60,049 bases of DNA from Candidatus Omnitrophota bacterium (GTDB lineage Bacteria > Omnitrophota > Gorgyraeia > Zapsychrales > Fredricksoniimonadaceae), in NCBI GenBank assembly GCA_903860135.1, contig CAIOPG010000003.1, positions 1 through 60,049 on the forward strand, read 5' to 3'. The notes under the pieces are model-generated. The model searched no databases. It worked only from the letters and a program-made list of their open reading frames with translations, and was not told the DNA's origin. Made by a program: the position numbers and the translations under genes. Below, one piece after another: positions 15,375 through 22,540 of this stretch. How positions within the stretch are numbered: the stretch's first letter is position 1; every line of letters begins with the position of its first letter.

Positions 15375-16337
15375 ATGCTTTCCAAATTCTCAGATTGGCT
15401 GGTTTACGGTTTACTGGCACTTGATCCTAAGGCACAATTCCCGCAGGCACTTAACTTTTTTGTTTATGATGCGATCAAGATCCTGATCTTGCTGTTTGCG
15501 ATGATCTTTGTCATCGGGGCTCTAAGGACATGGCTGCCGCAGGAACGGCTTAAGCAATGGTTGATGGCACGGGGAGTCATGGGGAATTTTATGGCGGCGC
15601 TCTTTGGGGCAGTTACGCCTTTTTGTTCATGTTCGTCCTTGCCGATCTTCCTGAGTTTCCTTAAGGCAGGGATTCCTCTGGGTGTGACATTTTCATTCCT
15701 GATCACGTCGCCTGTCATCAATGAATATTTGGTGGTCTTGATGCTGGGGACTTTTGGCTGGAAGATCGCCCTCATGTATGTGGTCAGCGGGCTTGCGATA
15801 GGGGTTTTCTCCGGGCTTGTTCTTGGGAAGATGAAATTGGAGAAATACCTGATCGCGGACATATATTCCGGCTCAGCAACGGATGCGCTTAAAGAGAAGG
15901 ATTATACTTTTCAGGAGCGTCTCAGGTTTGGTTGGAAGGAGGCGGTGAGTATCGTTCAAAAATTGTGGGTGTGGGTATTGGTCGGCGTTGGTATCGGTGC
16001 CGGCATTCACAATTATGTCCCCGAATCGATGATCCATGGGGTGTTGAGCAAGACAGGCATATTTTCGGTCCCCATCGCCACCCTGATCGGGGTGCCGATG
16101 TACGGGAGCTGTGCCGCAATCGTCCCCGTCGCCGTTGTCCTGTTTGAAAAAGGTATCCCGTTGGGGACGGCCTTGTCTTTCATGATGGCCGTGTCGGCAC
16201 TAAGCCTGCCCGAGGCCATTATGCTCAGGCGCACGATGCGACTGCCGCTCATTGCGATATTCTTCACGATCACCACCGTCGCCATTATTATAACGGGCTA
16301 CTTGTTTAACGTGCTTCAATTGGTCTTTGTTCGATAG
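15375..16337 (+). CDS. ArsP/YraQ-type permease (DUF318)
   Basis: This 320-residue polytopic membrane protein has 8 or so hydrophobic segments. It carries the family motif [12 protein letters not shown] (residues 81-92), followed by [13 protein letters not shown], and a second half with [14 protein letters not shown]. In characterised ArsP proteins the paired cysteines of this motif are needed for efflux of trivalent organoarsenicals. It sits between a DUF134 regulator and Acr3, so arsenic export is the likely role. A different toxic metal or metabolite is possible. Confidence 0.85.
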   Translation: MLSKFSDWLVYGLLALDPKAQFPQALNFFVYDAIKILILLFAMIFVIGALRTWLPQERLKQWLMARGVMGNFMAALFGAVTPFCSCSSLPIFLSFLKAGIPLGVTFSFLITSPVINEYLVVLMLGTFGWKIALMYVVSGLAIGVFSGLVLGKMKLEKYLIADIYSGSATDALKEKDYTFQERLRFGWKEAVSIVQKLWVWVLVGVGIGAGIHNYVPESMIHGVLSKTGIFSVPIATLIGVPMYGSCAAIVPVAVVLFEKGIPLGTALSFMMAVSALSLPEAIMLRRTMRLPLIAIFFTITTVAIIITGYLFNVLQLVFVR

Positions 16338-16350
16338 GATAAAAACCGGG

Positions 16351-16373
16351 AGAATAGTGTGTTCCAGTTTTCT
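16351..16373. repeat. copy 1 of an AGAATAGTGTGT...TTTTCT motif
   Basis: This 23-base stretch between the permease and acr3 genes recurs with three differences at 23762-23784, before the decayed uvsE gene. It may be a remnant end of an insertion sequence. Confidence 0.4.
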
Positions 16374-16404
16374 GCTTTCATCAATGTAAGTTAAGGAGAC
16401 AGGT

Positions 16405-17451
16405 GTGGCGAAAAACTCAAAGAAAGAATTGTCGTTCCTTGATCGTTATTTAACGCTATGGATATTCATCGCCATGGCGGCTGGCGTTGGCGTCGGGTTC
16501 TTTGTTCCCGGGACTGTCGGGTTCTGGAACCAGTTCAGTTCAGGCACAACGAATATCCCGATTGCGGTCGGCCTGATCCTGATGATGTACCCGCCGCTGG
16601 CGAAGGTTAAATACGAAGAGCTGTACGATGTGTTCGAGGATTATAAAATCCTTCTTCTGTCGCTGGTGCAGAACTGGATCATCGGGCCGATTTTGATGTT
16701 CGCCCTAGCGATCGTTTTCTTGCGCGGGTATCCGGAGTATATGGTCGGGCTGATCATGATCGGGCTGGCCCGGTGTATTGCGATGGTGATCGTCTGGAAT
16801 GACCTTGCTGACGGGGATACGGAATACTGCGCCGGTCTGGTGGCGTTCAATGCCGTTTTTCAGGTTCTATTCTTTTCTGTGTACGCGTGGGTGTTCATCA
16901 CGATCCTGCCCGGATGGTTCGGGCTCAATGGCGTCGTGGTTAGCGTCACGATCATGCAGATCGCCCAGAGCGTGTTTATCTATCTCGGCATTCCGTTTGT
17001 GGCGGGGATGATCTCAAGGTTTGTTCTCCTCCGATTGAAGGGGAAGGAGTGGTACGCAAACGTCTTTATTCCTCGTATCAGTCCGATCACCCTGGTCGCG
17101 CTGCTGTTCACCATATTCGTGATGTTCTCGCTCAAAGGTGAGTTTATTGTGAAGATCCCGCTGGATGTCGTGCGGATCGCGATGCCGCTTTTGGTGTACT
17201 TCGTCGTGATGTTCTTTGTATCGTTCTTCATGAGCCGCAAGGCGGGGGCGAATCACAGCAAGACGGTCACCTTGTCGTTCACGGCGGCGAGCAACAACTT
17301 TGAGCTGGCCATTGCGGTGGCGATCGCTGTTTTCGGGATCAACTCGGGGGTGGCCTTCGCCGCGGTCATAGGGCCGCTGATCGAGGTTCCGGTCATGATC
17401 GGTTTGGTCCATGTGGCGCGGTCACTGGAGAAGAATGTGTGGTTTGTTTAA
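16405..17451 (+). CDS. acr3: arsenite efflux transporter, Acr3 family
   Basis: This 348-residue protein starts at GTG with AAGGAGACAG just upstream. It has ten hydrophobic segments and the Acr3/BASS layout: [20 protein letters not shown] near the N-terminus. Next are [20 protein letters not shown], the Cys-containing [13 protein letters not shown] segment (the conserved Cys used for As(III)), and [21 protein letters not shown]. It exports arsenite in exchange for protons. It precedes arsC by 28 bases and should work with it. Confidence 0.93.
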   Translation: MAKNSKKELSFLDRYLTLWIFIAMAAGVGVGFFVPGTVGFWNQFSSGTTNIPIAVGLILMMYPPLAKVKYEELYDVFEDYKILLLSLVQNWIIGPILMFALAIVFLRGYPEYMVGLIMIGLARCIAMVIVWNDLADGDTEYCAGLVAFNAVFQVLFFSVYAWVFITILPGWFGLNGVVVSVTIMQIAQSVFIYLGIPFVAGMISRFVLLRLKGKEWYANVFIPRISPITLVALLFTIFVMFSLKGEFIVKIPLDVVRIAMPLLVYFVVMFFVSFFMSRKAGANHSKTVTLSFTAASNNFELAIAVAIAVFGINSGVAFAAVIGPLIEVPVMIGLVHVARSLEKNVWFV

Positions 17452-17479
17452 CCGTGTTGTTAACAAGAAAGGTCGTGTT

Positions 17480-17905
17480 ATGGTAAAGCAGAAAGTTTTG
17501 TTCGTTTGTATCCACAACTCAGCCCGGAGCCAGATGGCCGAGGAGCTTCTCCGGAAGCTGGCGGGCGACAGGTTTGAGGTCGAAAGCGCCGGGATTGAGC
17601 CCGGGAAGCTGAACCCGGTTGTTATTGAAGTGCTGAAGGAGAGCGGCATCGACATCACTGGCAAAAAGACGCAGGCTGTTATGGATCTCCTCAAGCAGAG
17701 CAAGCTCTATCGTTATGTGATTACCGTCTGCGATGAAACCAGCGCGGAGCGTTGCCCGATATTCCCCGGTGTTGCCCAGAGATTGCATTGGGGGTTCACC
17801 GATCCGTCAAAATTTGAAGGCACCTGGGAAGAAAAGGTCGTTAAGACCCGGGCGGTACGCGAAGAGATTAAACAGAAGATTGAGGGTTGGTTAAGCCAGA
17901 ATTAG
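17480..17905 (+). CDS. arsC: arsenate reductase, LMW-phosphatase (thioredoxin-coupled) type
   Basis: The ATG at 17480 with GAAAGG upstream gives a 141-residue protein of normal length. It has the nucleophile loop C10-IHNSA-R-S. The two resolving cysteines are C84 (TVCDE) and C92 (RCP), equivalent to the C10/C82/C89 triad of the plasmid pI258 enzyme. It reduces arsenate to arsenite for export by the upstream Acr3. The arsenic cluster seems to end here; only remnants follow for 700 bases. Confidence 0.95.
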   Translation: MVKQKVLFVCIHNSARSQMAEELLRKLAGDRFEVESAGIEPGKLNPVVIEVLKESGIDITGKKTQAVMDLLKQSKLYRYVITVCDETSAERCPIFPGVAQRLHWGFTDPSKFEGTWEEKVVKTRAVREEIKQKIEGWLSQN

Positions 17906-17907
17906 CT

Positions 17908-18103
17908 CATTTTCAGATAGTGTCAAAAGTTTTATGAAGAATATGCATAAAAAAGGATTTTGATATGAATTCCCCTCCCCGCTTCAGCGTGGGAGTGGGC
18001 AGGGGGAGCGGTGATGAGGCGGGAGTCTCAAGTTAAGCAAGCTATTTAGATACAAGGGTTTTGCGAGTTGGAAGCTAGAACTTTTGACAGAACCCATTTT
18101 CAG
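17908..18103. mobile_element. MITE-like element with terminal inverted repeats and flanking direct repeats
   Basis: TGTCAAAAGTT (17921-17931) and its exact reverse complement AACTTTTGACA (18079-18089) bracket about 147 bases without a convincing gene. The 9-base CATTTTCAG stands outside each end (17908-17916 and 18095-18103). A few unmatched bases lie between the direct and inverted repeats, so the exact element ends are uncertain. It sits between arsC and the alcohol-dehydrogenase remnant and could be a non-autonomous insertion. Confidence 0.5.
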
Positions 18104-18118
18104 TTAAGGAGAAAGACT

Positions 18119-18336
18119 ATGGTAATGAATGTGTCTGGCTATGCGGCCAAGGCCGCCAAGATGACGTTGGCGCCGTTGCGCCATTAGAAAGTCGGGGAAA
18201 GAAAAAGACGCCCGACGGCTGGGTGCCCGGCAGATCGTGTTGTCTACAGACGCGCCACGAAGCGTATGAACGGATGCTGAAAAGCGACGTGAAATACCGC
18301 TTCGTGATCGATATGGCATCGTTGAAGGATAAATAG
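18119..18336 (+). pseudogene. zinc-type alcohol dehydrogenase, internal deletion
   Basis: AAGGAG precedes an ATG opening MNVSGYAAKAAKMTLAPLRH, the start of YahK/Adh-type NADP-dependent alcohol dehydrogenases, which then hits a stop. About 70 bases on, another frame reads EAYERMLKSDVKYRFVIDM and ASLK, the C-terminus of the same family. About 300 internal codons, including the zinc and cofactor sites, are missing. The preserved ends make a recent deletion likely. Confidence 0.7.
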
Positions 18337-18419
18337 TTGGAAGAGTGATGGGTTCAAATCTTTTCAGGGGAAAGAGTCATGCCCCAACAGGTTTATTTAG
18401 CCATGAAGTAGTTCAATAA

Positions 18420-18491
18420 TTGTTCTAATTCCGCAAATCTTGCTTATTTCGTTTGTTTTCGTGTCTGGATCAAAATTAGAAATTAGAACAA
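18420..18491. repeat. 11-bp inverted repeat, 50-base spacer
   Basis: TTGTTCTAATT (18420-18430) and AATTAGAACAA (18481-18491). It lies in the 260-base non-coding stretch between the dehydrogenase remnant and the PIN gene; nothing else is visible there except the PIN promoter. Confidence 0.4.
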
Positions 18492-18562
18492 ATCAAATGG
18501 TCTCATTTGTGTAAATCCTTGTCTGACATAAATATTCGCATTTCGACGATCCCTGTATTCTT

Positions 18563-18591
18563 TTGCGATTAATTTGGACGAGTGATATACT
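18563..18591 (+). promoter_or_regulatory. promoter of the PIN-domain gene (leaderless)
   Basis: TTGCGA (18563-18568), 17 bases, TATACT (18586-18591). The ATG at 18598 follows after 6 bases, so a leaderless message is expected. Confidence 0.65.
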
Positions 18592-18597
18592 TTGACT

Positions 18598-18962
18598 ATG
18601 AAAAAGCTCAAACTTTACATTGAAACATCAGCCTGGAATTTTGTTTTCACCGAGGATGCACCGGAGAAAATGGCTATCACTACAAGTATAAACCGGTGAT
18701 GCTTGATCTGACGGTTGACGCTGAGCGTTTGGCAGGTGCGTATGTAGGGCGGGGAATTATCCCGGAGAAGAAAGTCGAAGACGCCTTGCATGTAGCGGTG
18801 GCGACTTTGGAAGAATTGGCCGCGGTCGTGACATGGAATTACAAGCATTTGGCCAATCTTAGGAAAGCGGTGCTGTTTTTCAGCGTGAATCTTGAGAATG
18901 GTTTTCATAAGAAGGTTGAGATCGTTACACCTTGGGAGGTGGTTGGCCATGTTGAAAGTTGA
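18598..18962 (+). pseudogene. PIN-domain toxin with internal deletion and frameshift
   Basis: The first frame begins MKKLKLYIETSAWNFVF with an early conserved acidic position, then stops at 18699. The second frame continues from about 18675 with YKYKPVMLDLTVDAERLA, GIIPEKKVEDALHVAVAT and VVTWNYKHLANLR, the C-terminal half of this PIN family. The lesion is between them and about 40 codons are missing. The product should not be a functional nuclease. Its small partner gene overlaps the end. Confidence 0.7.
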
Positions 18963-19119
18963 TAGAGTTCTGCAGCAGGTTTGGGATTGGAAAGATGCTA
19001 TTTATCAGGATAGCAAGGATAAGTCTGTTCATGGATTAGCCGAGATGATCCGTAAGGAATCGGCAACGCTAAGGAAGTCAAATCGACTTCATTCAAAAAA
19101 GATTGCTCTGGTTCATTGA
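18949..19119 (+). CDS. small partner protein of the PIN-type toxin
   Basis: This 56-residue protein (MLKVDRVLQQVWDWKDAIYQ at the start) overlaps the decayed PIN gene by 14 bases, in the way antitoxins overlap toxins. The LQQVW-WKD pattern recalls small conserved ORFs found beside this PIN family. It is short and basic at the end. The family assignment is from context more than sequence. With the toxin broken, it may be a surviving orphan. Confidence 0.45.
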   Translation: MLKVDRVLQQVWDWKDAIYQDSKDKSVHGLAEMIRKESATLRKSNRLHSKKIALVH

Positions 19120-19155
19120 TGGCGCGGGAGATTCGGCAGAAGTCACGGGTGCAAT

Positions 19156-19186
19156 CAACCAACCAACCAACCAACCAATAACCAAG
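19156..19186. repeat. (CCAA)n microsatellite
   Basis: About seven tetranucleotide units of CAAC/CCAA occur in the 236-base gap before rhuM. It is outside any intact reading frame. Confidence 0.7.
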
Positions 19187-19206
19187 TTTTAACTTTGTCC
19201 TGCTAG

Positions 19207-19368
19207 CCATCGGCTATTGCACAATCCGGGTTTATTCTTGATCCAGAATTAGAGAATATGGGTATTGTGTCGCTGAATAGAAATACAAAAGTCGTCAAAA
19301 TTGTCGCTAGGCAAAAGGAGCTTCGCACCGTTCTTGATGAAGTTGTGACGGATATTGAAGGGATATAA
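19207..19368 (+). pseudogene. C-terminal remnant of a type I restriction methylase (HsdM-like)
   Basis: An open frame without a start reads LDPELENMGIVSLNRNTKVV, then KIVARQKELRTVLDEVV and EIEGI-like residues. I read this as the tail of an N6-adenine methylase subunit, mainly because RhuM genes often stand between hsdM and hsdS and an hsdS-like start follows rhuM here. The rest of hsdM is gone. Confidence 0.45.
19238..19271 (+). repeat. 34-bp direct repeat, left copy
   Basis: An identical 34-base sequence, starting TTGATCCAGAATTAG and ending GGGTATTGTGTC, occurs again at 20494-20527. The copies lie inside the HsdM-like remnant and just after the start of the HsdS-like remnant, on either side of rhuM. 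Confidence 0.9.
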
Positions 19369-19375
19369 ATATTTT

Positions 19376-20416
19376 ATGAAAAACAGCCAGCCCAATAGTG
19401 AAATCATTATTTATGAAGGTGAGGGCGGTCAACCGAGCATTCAGGTGCGTCTCGTGGAGGAAACTGTATGGCTAAGCCAGCAACAGATCGCTGAGCTCTA
19501 CCAGTCATCGCGCACCAATATCGTTGAGCATATCAAGCGTATATATGCCGAGAGTGAAATGGACGAATCGGCAACCTGTCGGAAATTCCGACAGGTTCGC
19601 GCGGAAGGTGCCCGCAAGGTAGAGCGTGAACTACCATTCTATAACCTGGAAATGATTATTGCGCTTGGCTATCGCGTCAATTCCGCTATGGCCACCAAGT
19701 TCCGCCAGTGGGCAACAGCAAGGCTCAAGGAGTATATTGTCAAAGGTTTTACCATGGATGATGCGCGGCTTAAAGCCATGGGCAGTAGCGGATATTGGAA
19801 AGAGCTTCTTACGCGTATCCGTGATATTCGTGCCAGTGAAAAGGTTTTTTATCGTCAGATTCTTGATATTTATGCGACCAGCATTGACTATGATCCGCGT
19901 GCTGATACGTCGATGGATTTTTTCAAAAGAGTTCAGAATAAAGTGCATTATGCCGTTCACAGTCACACTGCCGCCGAAATCATTTACCGTCGCGCTGACG
20001 CCGAAAAAGAATTCATGGGGCTCATGACATTTCAAGGTGTGCGCCCGCACCTTGCGGATGCTGTCATTGCAAAGAATTATTTGAATGAAAAGGAGCTACG
20101 CTCTCTGGGGCAAATCGTTTCCGGGTACCTTGATTTTGCGGAGCGCCAGGCAGAGCGTGAAGTGCCGATGAAGATGAAGGATTGGGCGGATCATCTTGAT
20201 GCTATCCTGACTGTTACTGGCGAGAAACTTTTGCTTGATGCAGGAATTATAAGCCACGAGAAAGCAGTAGAAAAAGCGAAGGACGAATACAAGAAATATC
20301 AAGCCAAGACCTTGAGCGAGGTTGAAAATGCCTATTTGGATACGATCAAAACCGTTCAGAAAATAGTTGAGAATAAAGTGAAAATAAGAAAGCCCGCTTG
20401 CAAGAAAGCACTATGA
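19376..20416 (+). CDS. rhuM: RhuM family protein
   Basis: I start at the ATG at 19376 (MKNSQPNSEI); an upstream ATG would add 7 residues. The 346-residue protein has the RhuM signature: IIYEGEGG at the start and VWLSQQQIAELYQSSRTNI (HTH-like). Further landmarks are NIVEHIKRIY, Q-V-R-A-E-G-x-R-x-V-E-R-E-L-P-F-Y-N-L-E-M-I, and ALGYRVNSAMATKFRQWAT. The family was first named in Salmonella islands and is common inside type I restriction-modification loci; its biochemistry is unknown. It looks complete although both its neighbours are broken. Its stop overlaps an HsdS-like start by four bases. Confidence 0.85.
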   Translation: MKNSQPNSEIIIYEGEGGQPSIQVRLVEETVWLSQQQIAELYQSSRTNIVEHIKRIYAESEMDESATCRKFRQVRAEGARKVERELPFYNLEMIIALGYRVNSAMATKFRQWATARLKEYIVKGFTMDDARLKAMGSSGYWKELLTRIRDIRASEKVFYRQILDIYATSIDYDPRADTSMDFFKRVQNKVHYAVHSHTAAEIIYRRADAEKEFMGLMTFQGVRPHLADAVIAKNYLNEKELRSLGQIVSGYLDFAERQAEREVPMKMKDWADHLDAILTVTGEKLLLDAGIISHEKAVEKAKDEYKKYQAKTLSEVENAYLDTIKTVQKIVENKVKIRKPACKKAL

Positions 20417-20508
20417 CTAAACCGATAAGCAAAATTGGAAAATTGATGGCGGAACTCTGCCCGTACGGAACGTCAGCTAACTTCGGTTTGATGTTGATCC
20501 AGAATTAG
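20413..20508 (+). pseudogene. N-terminal remnant of a type I specificity subunit (HsdS-like)
   Basis: ATGA overlap with rhuM opens MTKPISKIGKLMAELCPYG, matching the usual HsdS beginning SKIEKLIAELCPDGV. The frame ends after 31 codons, where the 34-bp repeat begins. All target-recognition domains are missing. Confidence 0.6.
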
Positions 20509-20527
20509 AGAATATGGGTATTGTGTC
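20494..20527 (+). repeat. 34-bp direct repeat, right copy
   Basis: Exact second copy of 19238-19271. The region up to the epimerase start at 20556 contains nothing else recognisable. Confidence 0.9.
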
Positions 20528-20555
20528 CGTGAATCGAATATTATAATATTTAACT

Positions 20556-21635
20556 ATGCCACTACTCGTCAAGAAAGTTCAGGTTTCACCATTGCACGCG
20601 CCGCTGTATGCGCCTTTTCGTATTGCGACGGGGCAGCATGATGCGTTGGAGAATGTGCTGTTGCGCCTTGAGCTGGCCGACGGGATTGTCGGGTTCGGCG
20701 AAGCGGCGGTGGCGACGCATATTACCGGAGAGACCATTGCGCGGACAACCTCTAATCTGAAAGAAGCCGGGGCGGCGTTGATCGGCGAGGATATCGCGGA
20801 TTACAGGGCGCTTTTATATTCATTTCAGGAGCGGTTTGACGGGAACCATGCGGCGCTGGCGGCTTTTGAGATGGCGGTGCTCGATGCGTTTTGCCGTTCG
20901 ATGAAGATCCCTTTATGGCGGTTATTTGGTGCGCGCCCGGCAAAGCTGTCGACGGATATTACCGTGGTGATCGGCTCTCTGGCCGAAGCGCAAGCGTGGA
21001 CGAAAGATTTCTACACGCGGGGGTTCCGGTCGTTTAAAGTGAAAGTCGGGCGTGAGCCGGAGCTCGACGTTGAGCGGGTGCGGATCGTGGCGAAATGCGC
21101 GCCCAAGGCGTCTATTATCCTGGATGCAAATCAGGCGTTCACGGCGAGCGGCATGTTGAAGTTCCTTAAAGCATTGAAGTCGCACGGTATTTGTCCGGTG
21201 TTGTTGGAACAGCCGGTGGCCAAAGCGGATTGGGATGGGTCAAGGGAGTTGACGCGCGTGTCTGGCGTTCTTGTGTGCGCGGATGAAAGCGTGGGGTCAT
21301 TGGCCGCGGCGGTGCTGGCGTTAAAGACCGGAGCGGTCAACGCGGTGAATATCAAATTGATGAAAAGCGGATTTCTCGAAGGAGCCGCTATCGCGCGGTT
21401 GGCGCAGGCCAGGGGCGCGAAGCTCATGATGGGGGCGATGATGGAGAGCGCGCTCGCCATTACAGCCGGGGCGCATCTGGCCGCAGGACTCGGCGGGTTT
21501 GAGTTCATTGATCTCGACACGACATTTTTTATTAAAGGGCCGTGCGCGCGTTCACCGTATTTGAATGCCAAGGGGCAATTTGATTTATCCCAAGCCAGTG
21601 CCGGGATAGGCGTGAAGGTGACGCCGCAATCTTGA
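20556..21635 (+). CDS. dipeptide epimerase (enolase superfamily, L-Ala-D/L-Glu epimerase type)
   Basis: This 359-residue protein has the muconate-lactonizing subgroup layout. A capping domain (1-125) is followed by a barrel with K161-x-K163, metal ligands D190-A-N192, E218 and D243, and the second base K267. The barrel end has DLDTTFFI. Such enzymes epimerise L-Ala-Glu or related dipeptides during peptidoglycan recycling. A DUF819 membrane protein follows after an intervening toxin-antitoxin pair and may once have been adjacent. A piece of this gene (about 21387-21460) is repeated at 22468-22540. Confidence 0.88.
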   Translation: MPLLVKKVQVSPLHAPLYAPFRIATGQHDALENVLLRLELADGIVGFGEAAVATHITGETIARTTSNLKEAGAALIGEDIADYRALLYSFQERFDGNHAALAAFEMAVLDAFCRSMKIPLWRLFGARPAKLSTDITVVIGSLAEAQAWTKDFYTRGFRSFKVKVGREPELDVERVRIVAKCAPKASIILDANQAFTASGMLKFLKALKSHGICPVLLEQPVAKADWDGSRELTRVSGVLVCADESVGSLAAAVLALKTGAVNAVNIKLMKSGFLEGAAIARLAQARGAKLMMGAMMESALAITAGAHLAAGLGGFEFIDLDTTFFIKGPCARSPYLNAKGQFDLSQASAGIGVKVTPQS

Positions 21636-21660
21636 CATAACAACTCGCCAGTTGTATACT
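21632..21660 (+). promoter_or_regulatory. higBA promoter with inverted repeat
   Basis: TTGACA (21632-21637), 17 bases, TATACT (21655-21660). The spacer contains ACAACT-CGCC-AGTTGT (21640-21655), a likely HigA operator. Confidence 0.75.
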
Positions 21661-21696
21661 CTCATTATATCAAGAGGGTGGTTGAGTAAGGGGGAG

Positions 21697-22056
21697 ATGA
21701 TGGGCAAGGTTGTGGCAGGCTTTTATTGTCAGGCATCGGGGAAGTCACCAGCTGAGGATTTTATTCGTTCTTTAGATGGTCGTAGTCGCCGTAAGTTTTA
21801 TTTTGTGCTGGAACTGCTCGAGGAAATGGGACATCGCCTGCCTGAACCTTATGCCAAGTACGTTGGTAATGACATTTTTGAGTTGCGTTTTACGGGTACG
21901 GAAGGGGCGGTAAGAGTACTGTATTTCTTCTTTCATCAGGATAGGGTGATTCTAACGAATGGGTTTATTAAAAAGACGCAGAAGATGCCGGACCATGAGA
22001 AAGCAATGGCGGTTTCACGGCGTAAAGAGTTTCTGGAGAAGAACGGCAAGAAATAA
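21697..22056 (+). CDS. higB: HigB-type toxin (Gp49/DUF891 family)
   Basis: Starts at ATG 21697 or 21700, both behind AAGGGGG. The product of about 119 residues shows the phage Gp49-like pattern: SPAEDFIRSLDGRSRRKFYF, ELLEEMGHRLPEPYAKYV, IFELRF, and VLYFFFHQDRVILTNGFIKKTQKMPDHE. HigB toxins are RelE-fold mRNA interferases acting on the ribosome. Toxin precedes antitoxin, as usual for higBA. Key basic and aromatic residues are present. Confidence 0.9.
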   Translation: MMGKVVAGFYCQASGKSPAEDFIRSLDGRSRRKFYFVLELLEEMGHRLPEPYAKYVGNDIFELRFTGTEGAVRVLYFFFHQDRVILTNGFIKKTQKMPDHEKAMAVSRRKEFLEKNGKK

Positions 22057-22072
22057 AGTTAGGAGTGGGGGT

Positions 22073-22396
22073 ATGGAAACAAGAAAAGTCAGAGACCTTT
22101 TAAAAGAAGATTTAAAAGATCCTTATTTCAAGGAACTGTATGAGCTTGATCAGCAGAAACTGGCGGTCGTTAAAAAGATTATTGATTACCGGGTGAAGCA
22201 TCACCTGACGCAGGCACAGTTTGCTTGTAAGATTGGCATGACCCAGCAGTATGTCTCCAAAATTGAAGGGGGAGACTTTAGCAGTGTTGTTGCGTTAGAG
22301 CAGGTTCTACGTGCTATCGGGTATGCGGTCAGGATGACCGTTGTTCCTCTCAGGGGCAAACATGCTGAGCATCCGCTGGAATTGCAGGTTGCATAA
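22073..22396 (+). CDS. higA: HigA-type antitoxin
   Basis: This 107-residue protein starts at ATG 22073 with AGGAG upstream, 16 bases after higB. An N-terminal helical part that holds the toxin precedes a Cro/C1 HTH (KHHLTQAQFACKIGMTQQYV, SKIEGG). It should bind the inverted repeat at 21640-21655 and repress the operon. A weak hairpin (TATTGG...CCAATA, about 22400-22425) follows. Confidence 0.9.
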   Translation: METRKVRDLLKEDLKDPYFKELYELDQQKLAVVKKIIDYRVKHHLTQAQFACKIGMTQQYVSKIEGGDFSSVVALEQVLRAIGYAVRMTVVPLRGKHAEHPLELQVA

Positions 22397-22467
22397 CGTA
22401 TTGGGTTATTGCGAATATCCAATAAAAGAAACTTGCGTTTGAAAAGAAAAATAGCGGGTTGTTGGGT

Positions 22468-22540
22468 TCGAGGAAGCGGCTGTGGCGCGGTTGGCGCAAG
22501 CCAGGGGCGCGAAGTTTATAATGGAGAGCGTCATGATGCC
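22468..22540 (+). repeat. duplicated fragment of the epimerase gene
   Basis: About 70 bases resemble 21387-21460 of the epimerase gene: both encode ARLAQARGAK and share CGCGGTTGGCGCA and CCAGGGGCGCGAAG. It lies directly before the DUF819 gene, and its ATGGAGAGC supplies the GGAG ribosome binding site of that gene. Confidence 0.75.

Noticed and set aside
19156-19186. CRISPR-like short repeats (CCAA units)
   Set aside because: Tetranucleotide microsatellite with no spacers, no repeat of CRISPR length and no cas genes in the window.
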